Source: Blattamonas nauphoetae (taxonomy: Eukaryota > Preaxostyla > Oxymonadida). From it: 64,000 nt of DNA. The position numbers and the translations under genes are program-made. Where the stretch lies: contig JARBJD010000063.1 in the NCBI GenBank assembly GCA_033064195.1, forward strand, positions 62,001-126,000, read 5' to 3'. A model generated the notes under the pieces. The model ran no database searches. It saw only the letters and a program-made list of their open reading frames with translations, and was not told the DNA's origin. Of the stretch, positions 11,842 through 25,264 are shown in pieces; the stretch's first letter is position 1, and the number at the start of each line of letters is the position of its first letter.

Positions 11842-14800
11842 TAACTGTAAATGACATCTTTGGTCTCTTCGTCGAGGGACTCGTAGGATCCGGTCCAGTG
11901 TTCACTGGTGATGAAGGAGTACAGATTCTCGCCAGTGACCATCAGCTGTTTCTCGGCTGTTTGCTCGAATGAAACTGCCTTCACGTTGTAATTGGTTGAC
12001 GGGGTGCATCCGTTCATGTCGAGGATGACGGCTGTTCCACAATCGTCGATGTGAATCGTGTCGAGAGTAAATGACGAGAAGGACGAGAGTGTCGCGGTGA
12101 GAGCCGTTGCGATGCCTTCACTGGTTACTCTGACTGACGTGAAGTTCGTGTTTTTGATGGAGATTCTTCCACTTCCTTCGGCTTCGATGAGTGATCTGTC
12201 ATTCAATTGAGCAGAGTTGACATTGAACTCCGAGATGGTTAAAGAAGCAGCGTCTGAGACGGAAATGAGAGGAGACGAGAGAGTTTTCGCGGAAGTGAAG
12301 GACGAGCGGTCGACTACAAGTGTTCCTTTATCTACAATGATCGATGATTGTTCTGAGTTTGCCTTGGTTACTGGGAGAGGGATCGTGATGGCGAGGGAGG
12401 AGAGCGTCAAGGTGCTGGAAGATGTGGAGAACTTGAGAGACGGTGTCACTCTTAAAAAGAGGTTGGCTGGACGTGGCGATTGTGCAGAAATGATGGTCAG
12501 TGTTTTTTCCGGCGTGAATAGATCAGAAATCGTCAACTTATTTGTGATCTTTGCTGTTTTGAGGGATGGTGCGTTTGTGTTGAGGGTATTGAGTGATTTG
12601 CAGCTCAGTTCAAGGTGTCCACACTGTTTTGTGTCTGCTGAGTTCTTCGAGTCATCAAGTGTTCCTTCTGTCGTCGGGGCATAGAAGTACTGCAGGAGCG
12701 ACAGATAAAACTTGGTATGAGTGGACGAGAGACGGATGGAGTCCAGGAGAGACTGGTCCATGGATGCGGCGGAGTAGGCTGTTGGGAAAAGAGTGGTGCC
12801 CTTGAAGGATGAGAGATCGCCCGCTTGGATGAACACATCCTTTCCAAAGTTCCCACACGAATTCAGATCACCAGCTGCTGTTCCGAAAGATGCGCCAGCA
12901 ACAGTATATGTTCCCGAAGAGGCACCAGAGGCGTCGATGAAGATCGCTCCCCCATTCAGCGACGACGAACACTTCTTGAATGTTGTTCCAGTGATCGAGA
13001 GCGATCCAGTTGTCAGCGCAACATTCAAAGCTCCTCCATTCGTCGATGATGAGAACGACGTGAAAGAACAGGAGGACACAGTCAATGATCCTGTCGACGA
13101 CACAGTCACAAACGATTCAGATGTCGCTGTGTCTGGTCCAGTGAACACCAGATTAGACAGTGTCAGTTTGTTCGATGTCACGGAGATGGATCCAGTTGAC
13201 GAAACTGCGATCGCTGTCGACGATGATGAAGTCAGTGTGGCTGTTTGAGTTACAGTGATTGTTTCAGACAGTGTGAGAGCAGAATCAATGGAGAATGTGT
13301 TTTGGCTGTTCGGGTGACTCAGTGCAGTCGAGATCGATTGACATGGCAACGACACAAGACCACAAAGCGAATGGTCTTCTCCAGATGAGTGGATGTGCGT
13401 CGATGTTGCTGATGTTGTGTGAGGATGCCAGTAATACAACAGCGATCCTGATGAAGTGTCTGATTGATATCCATAGAATTGTTCCTTCTGTGTGGTGGTG
13501 AACAGAGCGTTATTGTTAGGAAGCGATGGCTTGATCGAGTTCAGAGTTCCGACTTTCAAAAGTGACACCAAAGCTGAAGACCTAAGATAAAGCGATTGCC
13601 CGTTTCCAGTCGCTGAGCATCCTTCGAACTTGATGGTTCCTGATGTCGAGAATGTTCCTTGAGATGACACTGCGACGTGCAGTGCTCCTCCATCAACTGA
13701 AGAGATGCACGAGGTGAAGGTGACTGTCTCAAGAGAAAGACTGGCTCCACTTAGAATTCTTGCTGAGATGGCCGATCCAGACGCTGAAGACGCGATTGAC
13801 GTGAAATCACATTTGAGCACACTCAACGATGCTCCATCTGACACAGAGATCAAAGACGAGTCCAGTATGGCAGAGTTTGACGTGAACGTCAGCGTGTCCA
13901 GTGTCAATGTTGCCGATGAGACAAGAATCTGAGCGTTCGAGACAGAGATCTTGCGTTTTGTGCTGCCATCCGATTTGATCGTCGCGATTTTGGTTCCAGT
14001 CAACTGAGATGACACTTCTGCATCTGTTTTCACAACAGCAATCATGGCGGAGCCTTTCAGATATGAGAATCCGTTCACGAGTGATGGGCAGGGGAGATAC
14101 GAGTGGCCACAGAGTTTGTTGTCAGCAGCGCTCTCGGAATTCACGAACAGTGTTCCACCAGAGTAGGGATGAAGAAGATAAAGAATCGATCCCGATGATC
14201 CATCAACCTCTGAGAACTCATATTTCGACATTTCTGAAGAGGTGAAAATTGATGAAGATCCAGCAGATGGAGTGGTGGGATACGAACCACTCAAACTCGA
14301 CGACGAGATCAGCGAGGTCTTGCCGGAAGCAACGGAGATGAACAGATCACTTCCTTTTCCACTTTGTCCACAAGAATTCACTTCACCTGAAGCTGTCCCG
14401 AATGTCACCGACGACAGTGAATACGATCCAGGCGACGAAAGTGACGTCAGGTCAACGAAGATCGCTCCTCCATTCAGCGACGACGAACACTTCTTGAATG
14501 TTGTCGATTCGATCGAGAGTGATCCTGTTGACAGTTTAATGTTCAGAGCTCCTCCATTCGTCGATGATGAGAACGACGTGAAGGAACAAGTCGACACAGC
14601 CAATGATCCTGTCGACGACACAGTCACAAATGATTGAGCTGTCGCTGAGCCAGGTCCAGTGAACACCAGATTAGACAGTGTCAGTTTGTTCGATGTCACG
14701 GAGATGGATCCAGTTGACGTAACTGCGATGGCTGTCGACGATGATGACGTCAGTGTAGTTGTTTGAGTCACTGTGATTGTCTCGGAGAGTGTGAGTGTAG

Positions 14801-17800
14801 AATCAATGGAGAATGTGTTTTGGCTGTTCGGGTGAGTCAGAGCTGTCGAGATCGATTGGCACGGCAATTGAACCTTCCCACAGTTCAGCTTGTCCTCACC
14901 GTCTTTGTGGATGTGAGTCGACATCTCAGTCGAGGTGTGAGGATACCAGAAGTAGAGGAGAGATCCATCAAAGGTGCTCCCACTCAATCCATAGAAATCA
15001 TTGCGGATTTGATCAGTGTCTGTTTTGGTTGAAGGAAGAGCCGGTTTGAGGGAAGAATGGGTTGTGGAGGTGATGATCGACGAGAGCAACGGCGATGAAA
15101 GGAAGAGGTGTTTGCCTTTTCCATTCGTTGAGCAACCTTCGAACGTGATTGTGTCTGATGTCGAGAATGATCCATCATTGACTGTCACATGCAGTGCTCC
15201 TCCATCAGCTGTCGATGTGCACGAGGTGAAGGCGACAGAGGTGAGTGAAAGACTAGCACCAGTTTCAAGTGTGGCTGAGATGGCTGAACCAGACGCTGAA
15301 GATGCGATCGACTTGAATTCACAATCCGACACGGACAATGATCCACCATTCACTGTGAAGAATGACTTGGAATACGGATCAGCTGAGACTGTCAGGATCA
15401 AATGAGAGAGTGAGAGCAGTTTAGTTGAGATTGTGATGGTGTCGTCGGTCGTCAAAGTGATCGTTTTCTTGGATGACTGATCACTCGTCCATTTCACTGT
15501 CTTCGATGAGGACAAAGCATCAGAGAGGGTGACACTGGTCGAGAGGAACACAGCAGCTTCCTTTCCATCAGAGGAGTCCATCGATGACGAATGGCCAAGA
15601 GGAAGTGTCTTACAAGCAAGATACGAGTGGCCACAGAGAGCATTGTCAGCAGCGCTATTAGAATCCACGAACAGTGTTCCACCAGTGTAGGGATGAAGAA
15701 GATACAGAATCGATCCTGACGATCCGTCGATTTCTGAGAATTCATATTTCGACATTTCTGAAGATGTGAAAGTGGACGAAGATCCACCAGAGGGAGTGGT
15801 GAAGTATGTTCCAGTCAGAGAAGCAGAGGAGATCAGTGAGGTCTTGCCGGAAGCAACGGAGATGAACAGATCACTTCCTTTTCCTTCACACGAATTCAGA
15901 TCACCAGCAGCTGTTCCGAATGTCACTGACGACAGAGAATACGAACCAGGCGACAAAAGTGATGTCAGGTCAACGAAGATCGCTCCTCCATTCAGCGACG
16001 ACGAACACTTCTTGAATGTGGTTTCAGTGATCGTCAGACTGCCAGAGGTGATCGCGACGTTCAGTGCTCCTCCATTCGTCGATGACGATGAACACGAGGT
16101 GAACTCGACTGGTGTCCCTTCCGATCCGATGTGGAGCTTGTGTGATGAGGTGATGAGTGTGAAGAGGATTGAGCTTGAACTCGAGCTGGAGAGAGACGAG
16201 AATGACGATGATTTGATTGTGAGGTCTCCTTTTCCTGTGAAAAGTGAAGAGGCCAGTTGTGCATTGGAAATGTGAAGAGCACTGATGCCTGCTGCTCCTC
16301 CGGATATATCCAGCAGAGGCGATGTTGATAGTGCATCGCAGTCCAGAGTGAGTTCGGAAAGGGTGAGTGTGCCACCTTTCACAATCAGTGCACTGGATGA
16401 GAAGAGAGTGGTTGCATCATCAATCACGAGCGAGCAAGCACTGAGAATGACTGTTCCTTTTGATTGATACAAGAATGTTCCTGCTGCTCCCGTCCATTTC
16501 AAATGCATATTGCGTAGTGATAGCGAGGTGTCTCCAGATGCCTTGTCACCCAAAATGAACGACGATCCTGTGGTTTCCAGATCCTGTGTCCCCAACGTCT
16601 TATTCGTGGTGACTGAAAGAATGTACACTTCCATGTCGACGGTTGTGTTGTGGATTCCATTGTTCATCAACAGAACTTGATAATTAGGAAGGGATTCTGT
16701 GTCCGTGTTATCATCAATTAACCAGTCGAGAGCTGTCGACAGGGATTCGCATGGTGTGAGTTTGTCTCCACATTTGACGTTATCATTTCCTGATGTCGAG
16801 AGGTAAGCTTCTGTGAGTTTGTTGAGATATGGCACAAGTGACTGATGAGTGGTGAATTCCGATGTTTTCATTCCATGGTATCTCACGTAGTCTGTATCAT
16901 CGAATGTGAAGGGAAGGAGGAAGTAGAAGCGGGTGGTGGTGATTGATGCTGTCAGGTCATCCGATTCCACGAAGAGGAATGGAGCTGGATTGTCTGTACT
17001 GACTTCAGAAGGTAATCGAACTTTCCCGAAAGAGAAAGTGATGGCACCTCCATCAAGTCCAAGGAAGACACAATTCCCATTTCCCGTCGTGCCTTGAGCC
17101 GACTCAGGCACTGAATGAGATTTACAGTTCGAAAAACTCATTCCTGACGTGCCTTTCATCTCAAACTTGCCAGTTCCTGCCAGTCGCACGAAGATCGCTC
17201 CTCCGTTTCCAGTTGTCGAGCAACTTGCGGCAGATCCATCTTCTATTGTCACAGTGTTTCCAGAAGGAATTGTTGCAGAAAGAATACTTCCATTTCCGAG
17301 TGTGTTTGTGATCGAGTTGAAGGTGGAAGAGGTCATTGTGAGGTCGGCGGTGTTGAGAGCAATGAGTGTCGTTTCTGTGAGGGCAATTGACTTCGCATTG
17401 AGTGTTGTGAGAGTTGTCTGTCCTCCTGTAAGAGAAAGGAGAGGAGAGGACGAGCTCATGTTTTGGATTGTTGAGCCTGTCATGGTCAACGTTCCTCCCT
17501 CCACTTGAATGAGAATGTTTGGAAGGGCGGTGGATGCTGTTGAGATTCCGAAGGTACACGCTGCGAAGACTAGTGTACCACTCGAAACACTGAAGAAAGG
17601 TGATGAACGTGCAGCCGTGTCAAACATAAACGACACTGCAGAGAAAGTCAGAGTATAATCCGAATTCTTCTGAGCTGATGAGTCGACTGTGACAGAGCCA
17701 GTGGATTGGATTGTGAGGGTCTTCTTGAGAGATTCTTCACACTTGACGGTTTCAGTCTCGAAGTTGGCATCGAGTTGAGCTGTGAGTTGGATATCTGAGG

Positions 17801-18579
17801 TTAAAATGAGCTCTGACTCAGATTGAGCAAGAGAGTTGTGCGTATACTCGAGCGAGGCACACGGAAGGCTGGCGATTCCACACAGTGGGTGCTCGTCTCC
17901 TTCAGAATTCACTCGGAAGACATTGCTCGTGCGAGGGTACCAGTAGTGCAGGAGAGACCCCTTCGAAGAGGATGATTGATATCCAAAGAATTGTTCCTTC
18001 TGTGTGGTGGTGAACAGAGCGTTGTTTTCGGGGAGGGATGGCTTGATCGAGTCTAGAGTTCCGACTTTCAATGGAGACACCAGATCTGAATTCGAGAGAT
18101 AAAGGTATTTTCCATTTCCAGTCGCTGAGCATCCTTCGAACGAGATTGCTCCTGATGTTGAGAATGATCCATCATTGACTGTCACGTGAAGTGCTCCTCC
18201 ATCAGCTGTCGAGGTGCACGAGGTGAAGGCGACTGTGGTGAGTGAAAGACTAGCACCAGTTCCGAGTGTGGCTGAGATAGCTGAACCAGACGCAGACGAT
18301 GCGATCGATTTGAACTCACAATCAGACACCGACAATGAGCCTCCATTCACTGTGAAGAATGACTTGGAATTCGGATCAGCTGAGACGGTCAGGACCAAAT
18401 GAGAGAGTGAGAGAAGTTGAGATGAGATCGTGATGGTGTCGTCGGTCGTCAAAGTGATCGTTTTCTTGGATGACTGATCACTCGTCCATTTCACTGCCTT
18501 CGATGAGGACAAAGCTTCAGAGATGGTAACACTGGTCGAGAGGAACACTGAGGCATCGTTTCCAGTAGAGGAGTCCTTC

Positions 18580-21038
18580 GACGAAGAATGGCCAAGAGGA
18601 AGTGTCTTGCATGCGAGATACGAGTGACCACAGAGAGAATTGTCAGCAGCACTTTCGGAATTCACGAACAGTTGTCCACCAGTGTAGGGATGAAGAAGAT
18701 AAAGAATCGATCCTGACGATCCAGATTCCTCTGAGAACTCATATTTCGACATTTCTGAAAATGTGAAAGTGGATGAAGATCCACCAGAAGGAGTGGTGAA
18801 GTATGTTCCAGTCAGAGAAGCAGAGGAGATCAGTGAGGTCTTGCCTTGAGCGACGGAGATGAACAGATCACTTCCTTTTCCACTTTGTCCACACGAATTC
18901 AGATCACCTGAAGCTGTTCCGAATGTCACCGACGACAGCGAATACGAACCAGTTGACGAAAGTGACGTCAGGTCAACGAAGATCGCTCCTCCATTCAGCG
19001 ACGACCAACACTTCTTGAATGTTGTTCCAGTGACCGAGAGTGATCCAGTTGACAGTTTAATGTTCAGAGCTCCTCCATTCGTCGATGATGAGAACGACGT
19101 GAAAGAACAGGAGGATACAGCCAATGATCCAGTCGACGACACAGTCACAAACGATTGAGATGTCGATGACCCAGGCCCAGTGAAGGCCAGATTAGACAGT
19201 GTCAGTTCGTTCGATGTCACGGAGATGGATCCAGTCGACGTAACAGTGATCGCTGTCGACGACGATGACGTCAGTGTGGCTGTCTGAGTCACTGTGATTG
19301 CTTCTGACAGTGTGAGGGGTGAATCAATGGAGAATGTGTTTTGATCGTTCGGGTGAGACAGAGCAGTCGAGATCGATTGGCATGGCAACGACACAAGACC
19401 ACAAAGCGAATGGTCTTCTCCAGATGAGTGGATGTGTGTCGATGTTGCTGATGTGGTGTGAGGATACCAGTAATACAACAGCGATCCCGAAGAAGTCTCG
19501 GGTTCAAATCCATAAAATCGTTCCTTTTGAGTTGAAGAGAACAGAGCGTTGTTTTCAGGGAGGGATGGCTTGATCGAGTCTAGAGTTCCGACTTTCAAAA
19601 GAGATACCAGATCTGAATTCGAGAGATAAAGGTATTTTCCGTTTCCAGTCGCTGAGCATCCTTCGAAGGTGATGGCTTTATCAGTCGAGAATGTTCCTCC
19701 ATTGACTGTCATATGCAATGCTCCACCATCATTCGTCGATGTGCACGAGGTGAAGGCGACAGCGGAGAGAGAAAGACTAGCACCAGTTCCGAGTGTGGCT
19801 GAGATGGCTGAACCCGACGCAGACGATGTGATCGATTTGAACTCACAATCCGACACCGACAATGAGCCTCCATTCACTGTGAAGAATGACTTGGAATACT
19901 GCTCAGCTGAGACGGTCAGGATCAATTGAGAGAGGGAAAGATGATCAGATAAGATAAGAATCGAGTCGTTCGAAGCAAAGGAAATTGTCTTGTCCGATGA
20001 TTCACTGCTCGTCCACAGCACAGTCTTCTCAGAGGAGAAAGCTCCAGTGAGGGTGACACTGGTCGTGAGGAACACAGACGCTATTGTTCCTTCAGAAGAG
20101 TCTTTTGACGAAGAATGACCAAGAGGAAGTGTCTTGCATGCGAGATACGAGTGACCACAGAGAGAATTGTCAGCAGCACTTTCGGAATTCACGAACAGTT
20201 GTCCACCAGTGTAGGGATGAAGAAGATAAAGAATCGATCCTGACGATCCAGATTCCTCTGAGAACTCATATTTCGACATTTCTGAAAATGTGAAAGTGGA
20301 TGAAGATCCACCAGAAGGAGTGGTGAAGTATGTTCCAGTCAGAGAAGCAGAGGAGATCAGTGAGGTCTTGCCTTGAGCGACGGAGATGAACAGATCACTT
20401 CCTTTTCCACTTTGTCCACACGAATTCAGATCACCTGAAGCTGTTCCGAATGTCACCGACGACAGCGAATACGAACCAGTTGACGAAAGTGACGTCAGGT
20501 CAACGAAGATCGCTCCTCCATTCAGCGACGACCAACACTTCTTGAATGTTGTTCCAGTGACCGAGAGTGATCCAGTTGACAGTTTAATGTTCAGAGCTCC
20601 TCCATTCGTCGATGATGAGAACGACGTGAAAGAACAGGAGGATACAGCCAATGATCCAGTCGACGACACAGTCACAAACGATTGAGATGTCGATGACCCA
20701 GACCCAGTGAAGGCCAGATTAGACAGTGTCAGTTCGTTCGATGTCACGGAGATGGATCCAGTCGACGTAACAGTGATCGCTGTCGACGACGATGACGTCA
20801 GTGTGGCTGTCTGAGTCACAGTGATTGCTTCTGACAGTGTGAGGGGTGAATCAATGGAGAATGTGTTTTGGCTGTTCGGGTGAGACAGAGCAGTCGAGAT
20901 CGATTGGCATGGCAACGACACAAGACCACAAAGCGAATGGTCTTCTCCAGATGAGTGGATGTGTGTCGATGTTGCTGATGTGGTGTGAGGATACCAGTAA
21001 TACAACAGCGATCCCGACGAAGTGTCTGATTGATATCC
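18580..21038. repeat. near-identical ~910-bp direct repeats, period 1,527 bp, inside the giant gene
   Basis: Sequence from about 18580-19491 recurs at about 20107-21018 with only a handful of differences by eye (for example GGCCCAG versus GACCCAG, GATCGTTC versus GCTGTTC). The offset is exactly 1,527 bp, a multiple of three, so the repeat adds 509 residues in frame. More diverged versions of the same double cassette occur near 13350-14150 and 14870-15650. The region is a tandem array of cassettes, two neighbours of which were recently duplicated or gene-converted. Confidence 0.85.
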
Positions 21039-24000
21039 AAAGAATTGTTCCATCTGTGTTGAGGAGAACAGAGCGTGATCGTTGGGAAGCGATGGCTTGA
21101 TCGAACTGAGACTGCCTGCCAGAAGTGACACCAGATCTGAATTGGAGAGATAAAGGCAGTTGCCATTTCCAGTCGCTGAGCATTTGTCGAATGTGATTGT
21201 TCCTGAAGTCGAGAATGTTCCTCCATTGACTGTCACATGCAGAGCTCCTCCATCCTTCGTCGATGTGCACGAGGTGAAGGTGACAGCGGAGAGAGAAAGA
21301 CTGGCACCAGTTCCGAGTGTGGCTGAGATCACTGAACCAGACGCTGAAGACGCGATTGACCAAAATTCACTATCGGAGATGTCCACTTTACCAGCTGTCT
21401 GAACAACCACGCTGGATGCGAACGACGAGGAGAGGATGGTGGCGTCCAACTTCACTTTCGAGAGCGACAGACTGCCTCCAGTCACACGAGCAAGCGGCAC
21501 AGACATGACTTTGGATGAACCAGACAAGAAGGAGGAGAGGGAGGAGAACGAGATGGAGAGTGTGTTGGCTGGTACGGCGAAGATGGACGAGGTGAAGAAT
21601 CCAGACAGATTGGACGTGTCGATTGTGCTGGTTGAGAACGAGAGTGACGACGATGTGGTGTCTGCAAGCGCTGCTGTTGAACCTGCGTTTGTTGAGCTGG
21701 GGAAGACAACTTTCGTGTTCGACACTGTTGCGGAGAATGTCGAGCCCAACGACAGCTTCAGAAGAGGGACTGAGGATGAAGTTGAGCCAGAAAATGAGAT
21801 TGCCGTGTTGGATGTGAGTGAACCTGTCGCACTTGTGATGAGAGTCGCTGTTGATGATGTGAATGTGGTTGTCGGGGGTCCGCTGATCAGCGCGAGTGTT
21901 AGTTCAGAAGATGATGAGGGAGAGGAGGTGGTGGAGAATGATGTGAACGAGACCTTCCCAACACTGAGAAGCGTGCATGATGACGAAGGGGAAATGGAGA
22001 CGAGTGTGGCGGGGAGAGTGGCAGTGTACGAGCATGAACTGAAAGTGACATCGCCAACAGAGATTGAGGGAGAGGCGATGCTGACAGCAGGCGACGAGAA
22101 CGAGAGGTCTGACACTCGAAGTCCGTCGGTTGTGATGGTTCCTGTTGCCGAGACGGAGATCAGAGTCTGAGCAGCAACGACAGAGCCAGATGACTTGAAG
22201 GAGCACGATTGAAGCACGAAGGAGCCAGTTGAGGTGGAGAGGAGGGCAGTCGACGAGGTGAGAGGGGTTTTGAAAACAAAGTCGATTCTGTTGACGGTGG
22301 CTGTTTTCGTGTCGGTGATTGTCAGGCTGGACAGTGCGGTGATTTCAAGAGTGGCTTGGTCTGATTGTTCTGGCTGGATGGTACAACCTGCGATGTTTGT
22401 TGTCCCTTTTAGATGAGCAGACACCATCACAAACACTGTCTTCCCACTCAGCGACGTCGTACTCCCAGCATACGTCACAGACTGACACGGAGCATCCTGC
22501 GATCCACAGCCCTCGCCATCAGATTTGGAACTGTTCACGTACAGTTCAGTCTGGCCAGCGAAGTAGAGAGGAATCCCCCACTCCTGCGGCTTGAACGACG
22601 AATCGGCTGAAAAGCATTTGAAGCGAAGATTGTCTGCTTGGTTGTTCACCCATGTCACTTGGAATTTGTCCTCGGTGAGGTATTCGGAGTCCTTGTTGAG
22701 GGTGGGTGTGTAGATGAAGATGTCAGCTGCGCGGTTGGCTTCCCCGCCTGCGAAGGTGAGCCCGCTCAAAGTGTAAGTCTTCGCGTCGTCCTGCAGATTG
22801 ATGTACAGACCGGCTCCAACGTTCCCCGATTCGGATCCGAGTTTGCAGTTAGTGAAGGAGGACGACGAGAGGGAGAGGGACGAGGTTGGTGCCAAGTCGG
22901 CGTTGATGGCTGCGCCTGTGATGAAAGTGGATTGGATGTTGTTGAATTCGCATCCTGTCGCTGTGAGTGATCCTCCGATGATGTTGACGAGTCTGCCGTT
23001 TTGGGCTGATCCTGTTCCTTTCAGAATGCAGTTGGTCAGTGTGGCTGATCCAGAGCCTTCGACTTCGATCAAATGCCACGAGTCAGTCGTGTCAGCGTTG
23101 AGAGTGAGTGACATCGCAGACACGGAGAGTGTTCCAGTTGTCACTTTCATATTGGCAGTTTCAAAGAAGGTTGGTTTGATGAAAGAGACGCTGGTTGACG
23201 ACGATCCCGCTCCTTCGATTCGGACTGTCTTCGCGGTGACGAGAATACATGTCTCATCTCCATTCGAAGACGAGTATGTGCCTGCTGCCACAATCACTTT
23301 GTAGTTTGCTTTCACTTTGTTTCCACCGTATGTCACTGTCTTGCATTGTTTTGATGAAGATCCACAATCCCACACGTTTGATCCAGATGTGGCGACATAA
23401 ACATCAGCGTCACTTGATTCCACTGTCGATCCATGAATGAAACCAGATGTGCCCAATTGGATATTCTGGGTGCCGTTCTCAGCAACGCTGTCTGTGACAA
23501 TACTGTCCAATCGTTTGGTTTGGACACCATCTTTATTGTTGAATTCTTTTCCAAAGTATGAATGTCCATCTTTGTCGTTATTTGGGAATCTTTGACAAGC
23601 AATCATCACATTCTTGCCTCCTGACCGACCATTTTTGTTGAAGACCAAAACATGAGAGACTATGCAAGGTGAAAGGTGAGAAGGGACAAAAGCAGACCTG
23701 TAGTGTTAAGAAACATGCAATTCACCATTCTGAAGAAATCCGGTGAAGAGCAACCGTACGGCCAGAGAACAATTCCTCCTCCGAACGACGGAGCACGGCA
23801 TGACTCGAAGAGACAGGAGCTGAGTAGGTAGTACGAAGACTGGAGTTCAATCCACATCGCTCCTCCACCTCCGTTCAATCTTTCGTTTTCTGATGTATGT
23901 GGTTCACCGTAAAAAGATATGTCTCCTCGAGCGACCCCCCATGAATCACATGTAGCCTCGCATGAGTAGAATGCACTATCAGATACTGTGAGTTGTGTAT

Positions 24001-25045
24001 TGGCGGTCGCAATGGCTCCTCCCGAATGTCCTGTGCATTCGGTGAAGGTCGTTCCAGAGACGACGACCTTGCCATTCGATGCGTGGATGGCTCCTCCCTT
24101 GAAGCTGCTGGATGAGGTGCATGTGGTGAAAGCGCAGTTGGTGACGGTGAGGACGGCAGAGGCATCGGAGGGCTTGAACTGGATCGCTCCTCCTTCCCCA
24201 TTTCGCGAGATTGAGTCGAAGACATCCCCGTCGAATGACGCTGTTGCTGCGAGAGTCTGCTGGTCCGCATTTGTCAAAGTTAATTGAGAGAATGAGCAAT
24301 TAACGGTGGAAAGTGCTCTGAACCTGTCTGATGCGTAAAGGGCGCCTGTGTAGCAGGCATCGCTTCGATCAAAATTCGACGAGGTGATGACACCAGCATC
24401 TGTAATATCATCCAAAGAACCACCGTCCAAGTCTTTTGAGAGGAGGGAGGTGGAAATATTCGAGAAAGTGGATGATGCGAGGAGAAAATGGGAAAACTTG
24501 CCTGACGAGAGGAGAGGCGTGTCCTGCTTCAGAGAGGCTGTCTTTAATGATAATCCGGACAGAATCACTGATGTCTGCGCATTGTCAGAGTGGATTAGAG
24601 GAGAGACAACGCTTGGGCACTGGATGGTGTCGATGGTGAAATTGGATAATTTGAGGACACCTCCGTTAGGGAGAAAGGAGGCCGAATATGATGATTTCAA
24701 AATCAGATTAATGTTTTGTAAAATCAGTGAGCTGGATTCGTCCATCACCGACACACTTTCGGCGTTAGTTTGTGTGATTGAAACCATCGAGATCTCGACT
24801 GTTGAATTGCGCAAGTCGAAGAGATTTCGAGTCTTGGATTGTCCTTGTATATTTGTTCTAGGGACTCCATGGAATGACTGAGTCGTTGAGGCGAAAATAA
24901 GGTCGTCCGACAGATATGTTGTCGATTCTAATTGGATCGATTGATGAGAATCGAGAGGGACTTGTGGAAAATTAGCGAATGTTTCCAGGTGTATAAAATG
25001 CGTGCAGTAAATTGGGAAGAGGAAAAAAAGGAATGAAATCAGCAT

Positions 25046-25264
25046 TGATTAGACACTGGAAGAGAATATGAAACTATGGTTTGATCAACGAAGAAAAAAG
25101 AGTGGCCCTTAATTTGATTCTTGATTGGACTTGATCTTTCAAGTGTGATAACCATGACAGATTTACAATATCAAGGCAGACTATTTGCAAAAAGAAGAAT
25201 AATTAATAATTTGAGCATCAAACAAGCGATGAAAGGAACAAAAGTTGGAAAAAGCTGGGATCAC
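25046..25264. other. intergenic spacer upstream of the giant gene
   Basis: 219 AT-rich bp between the start of the giant surface-protein gene (25045, minus) and the stop of the peroxiredoxin gene (25265, minus). It must hold the promoter of the giant gene. No clear motif was recognised. Confidence 0.4.

Larger units (their letters stand above)
7926..25045 (-). pseudogene. giant beta-helix surface protein with TM and pseudokinase tail, split by a foldback element
   Basis: Exon 1 is 25045-23698, followed by a 38-bp intron (23697-23660) and then one long exon. A mobile element at 10464-11841 interrupts it. Without the element and one TA the frame is continuous to 7926, about 5,233 residues. The start MLISFLFFLFPIYCTHFIH is a signal peptide. 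The ectodomain is Ser/Thr-rich with many GGA(I/L) turns, typical of right-handed parallel beta-helices (pectin-lyase-like). It carries 14 headers of the type CGx4-5(P/A/S/Q)C, many about 250 residues apart. A single TM segment (TAMAIIIPTVTVVALAVLTI, plus strand near 9,010-9,090) is followed by KKRQKEKK and about 380 cytoplasmic residues ending in a kinase-like lobe with RWYAPEN, VFSLAMVLFEM and SERPTLKEF. The HRD Asp and DFG are absent, so it is a pseudokinase. As the DNA stands, translation would stop at 11424 after about 138 element-encoded residues, giving a form without TM or kinase lobe. Adhesion or surface-coat function is an inference. Confidence 0.8.

Noticed and set aside
12217-22170. 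Numerous plus-strand open frames of 60-240 residues
   Set aside because: They are shadows of the Ser/Thr-rich repeats of the giant minus-strand gene and recur with the same period.
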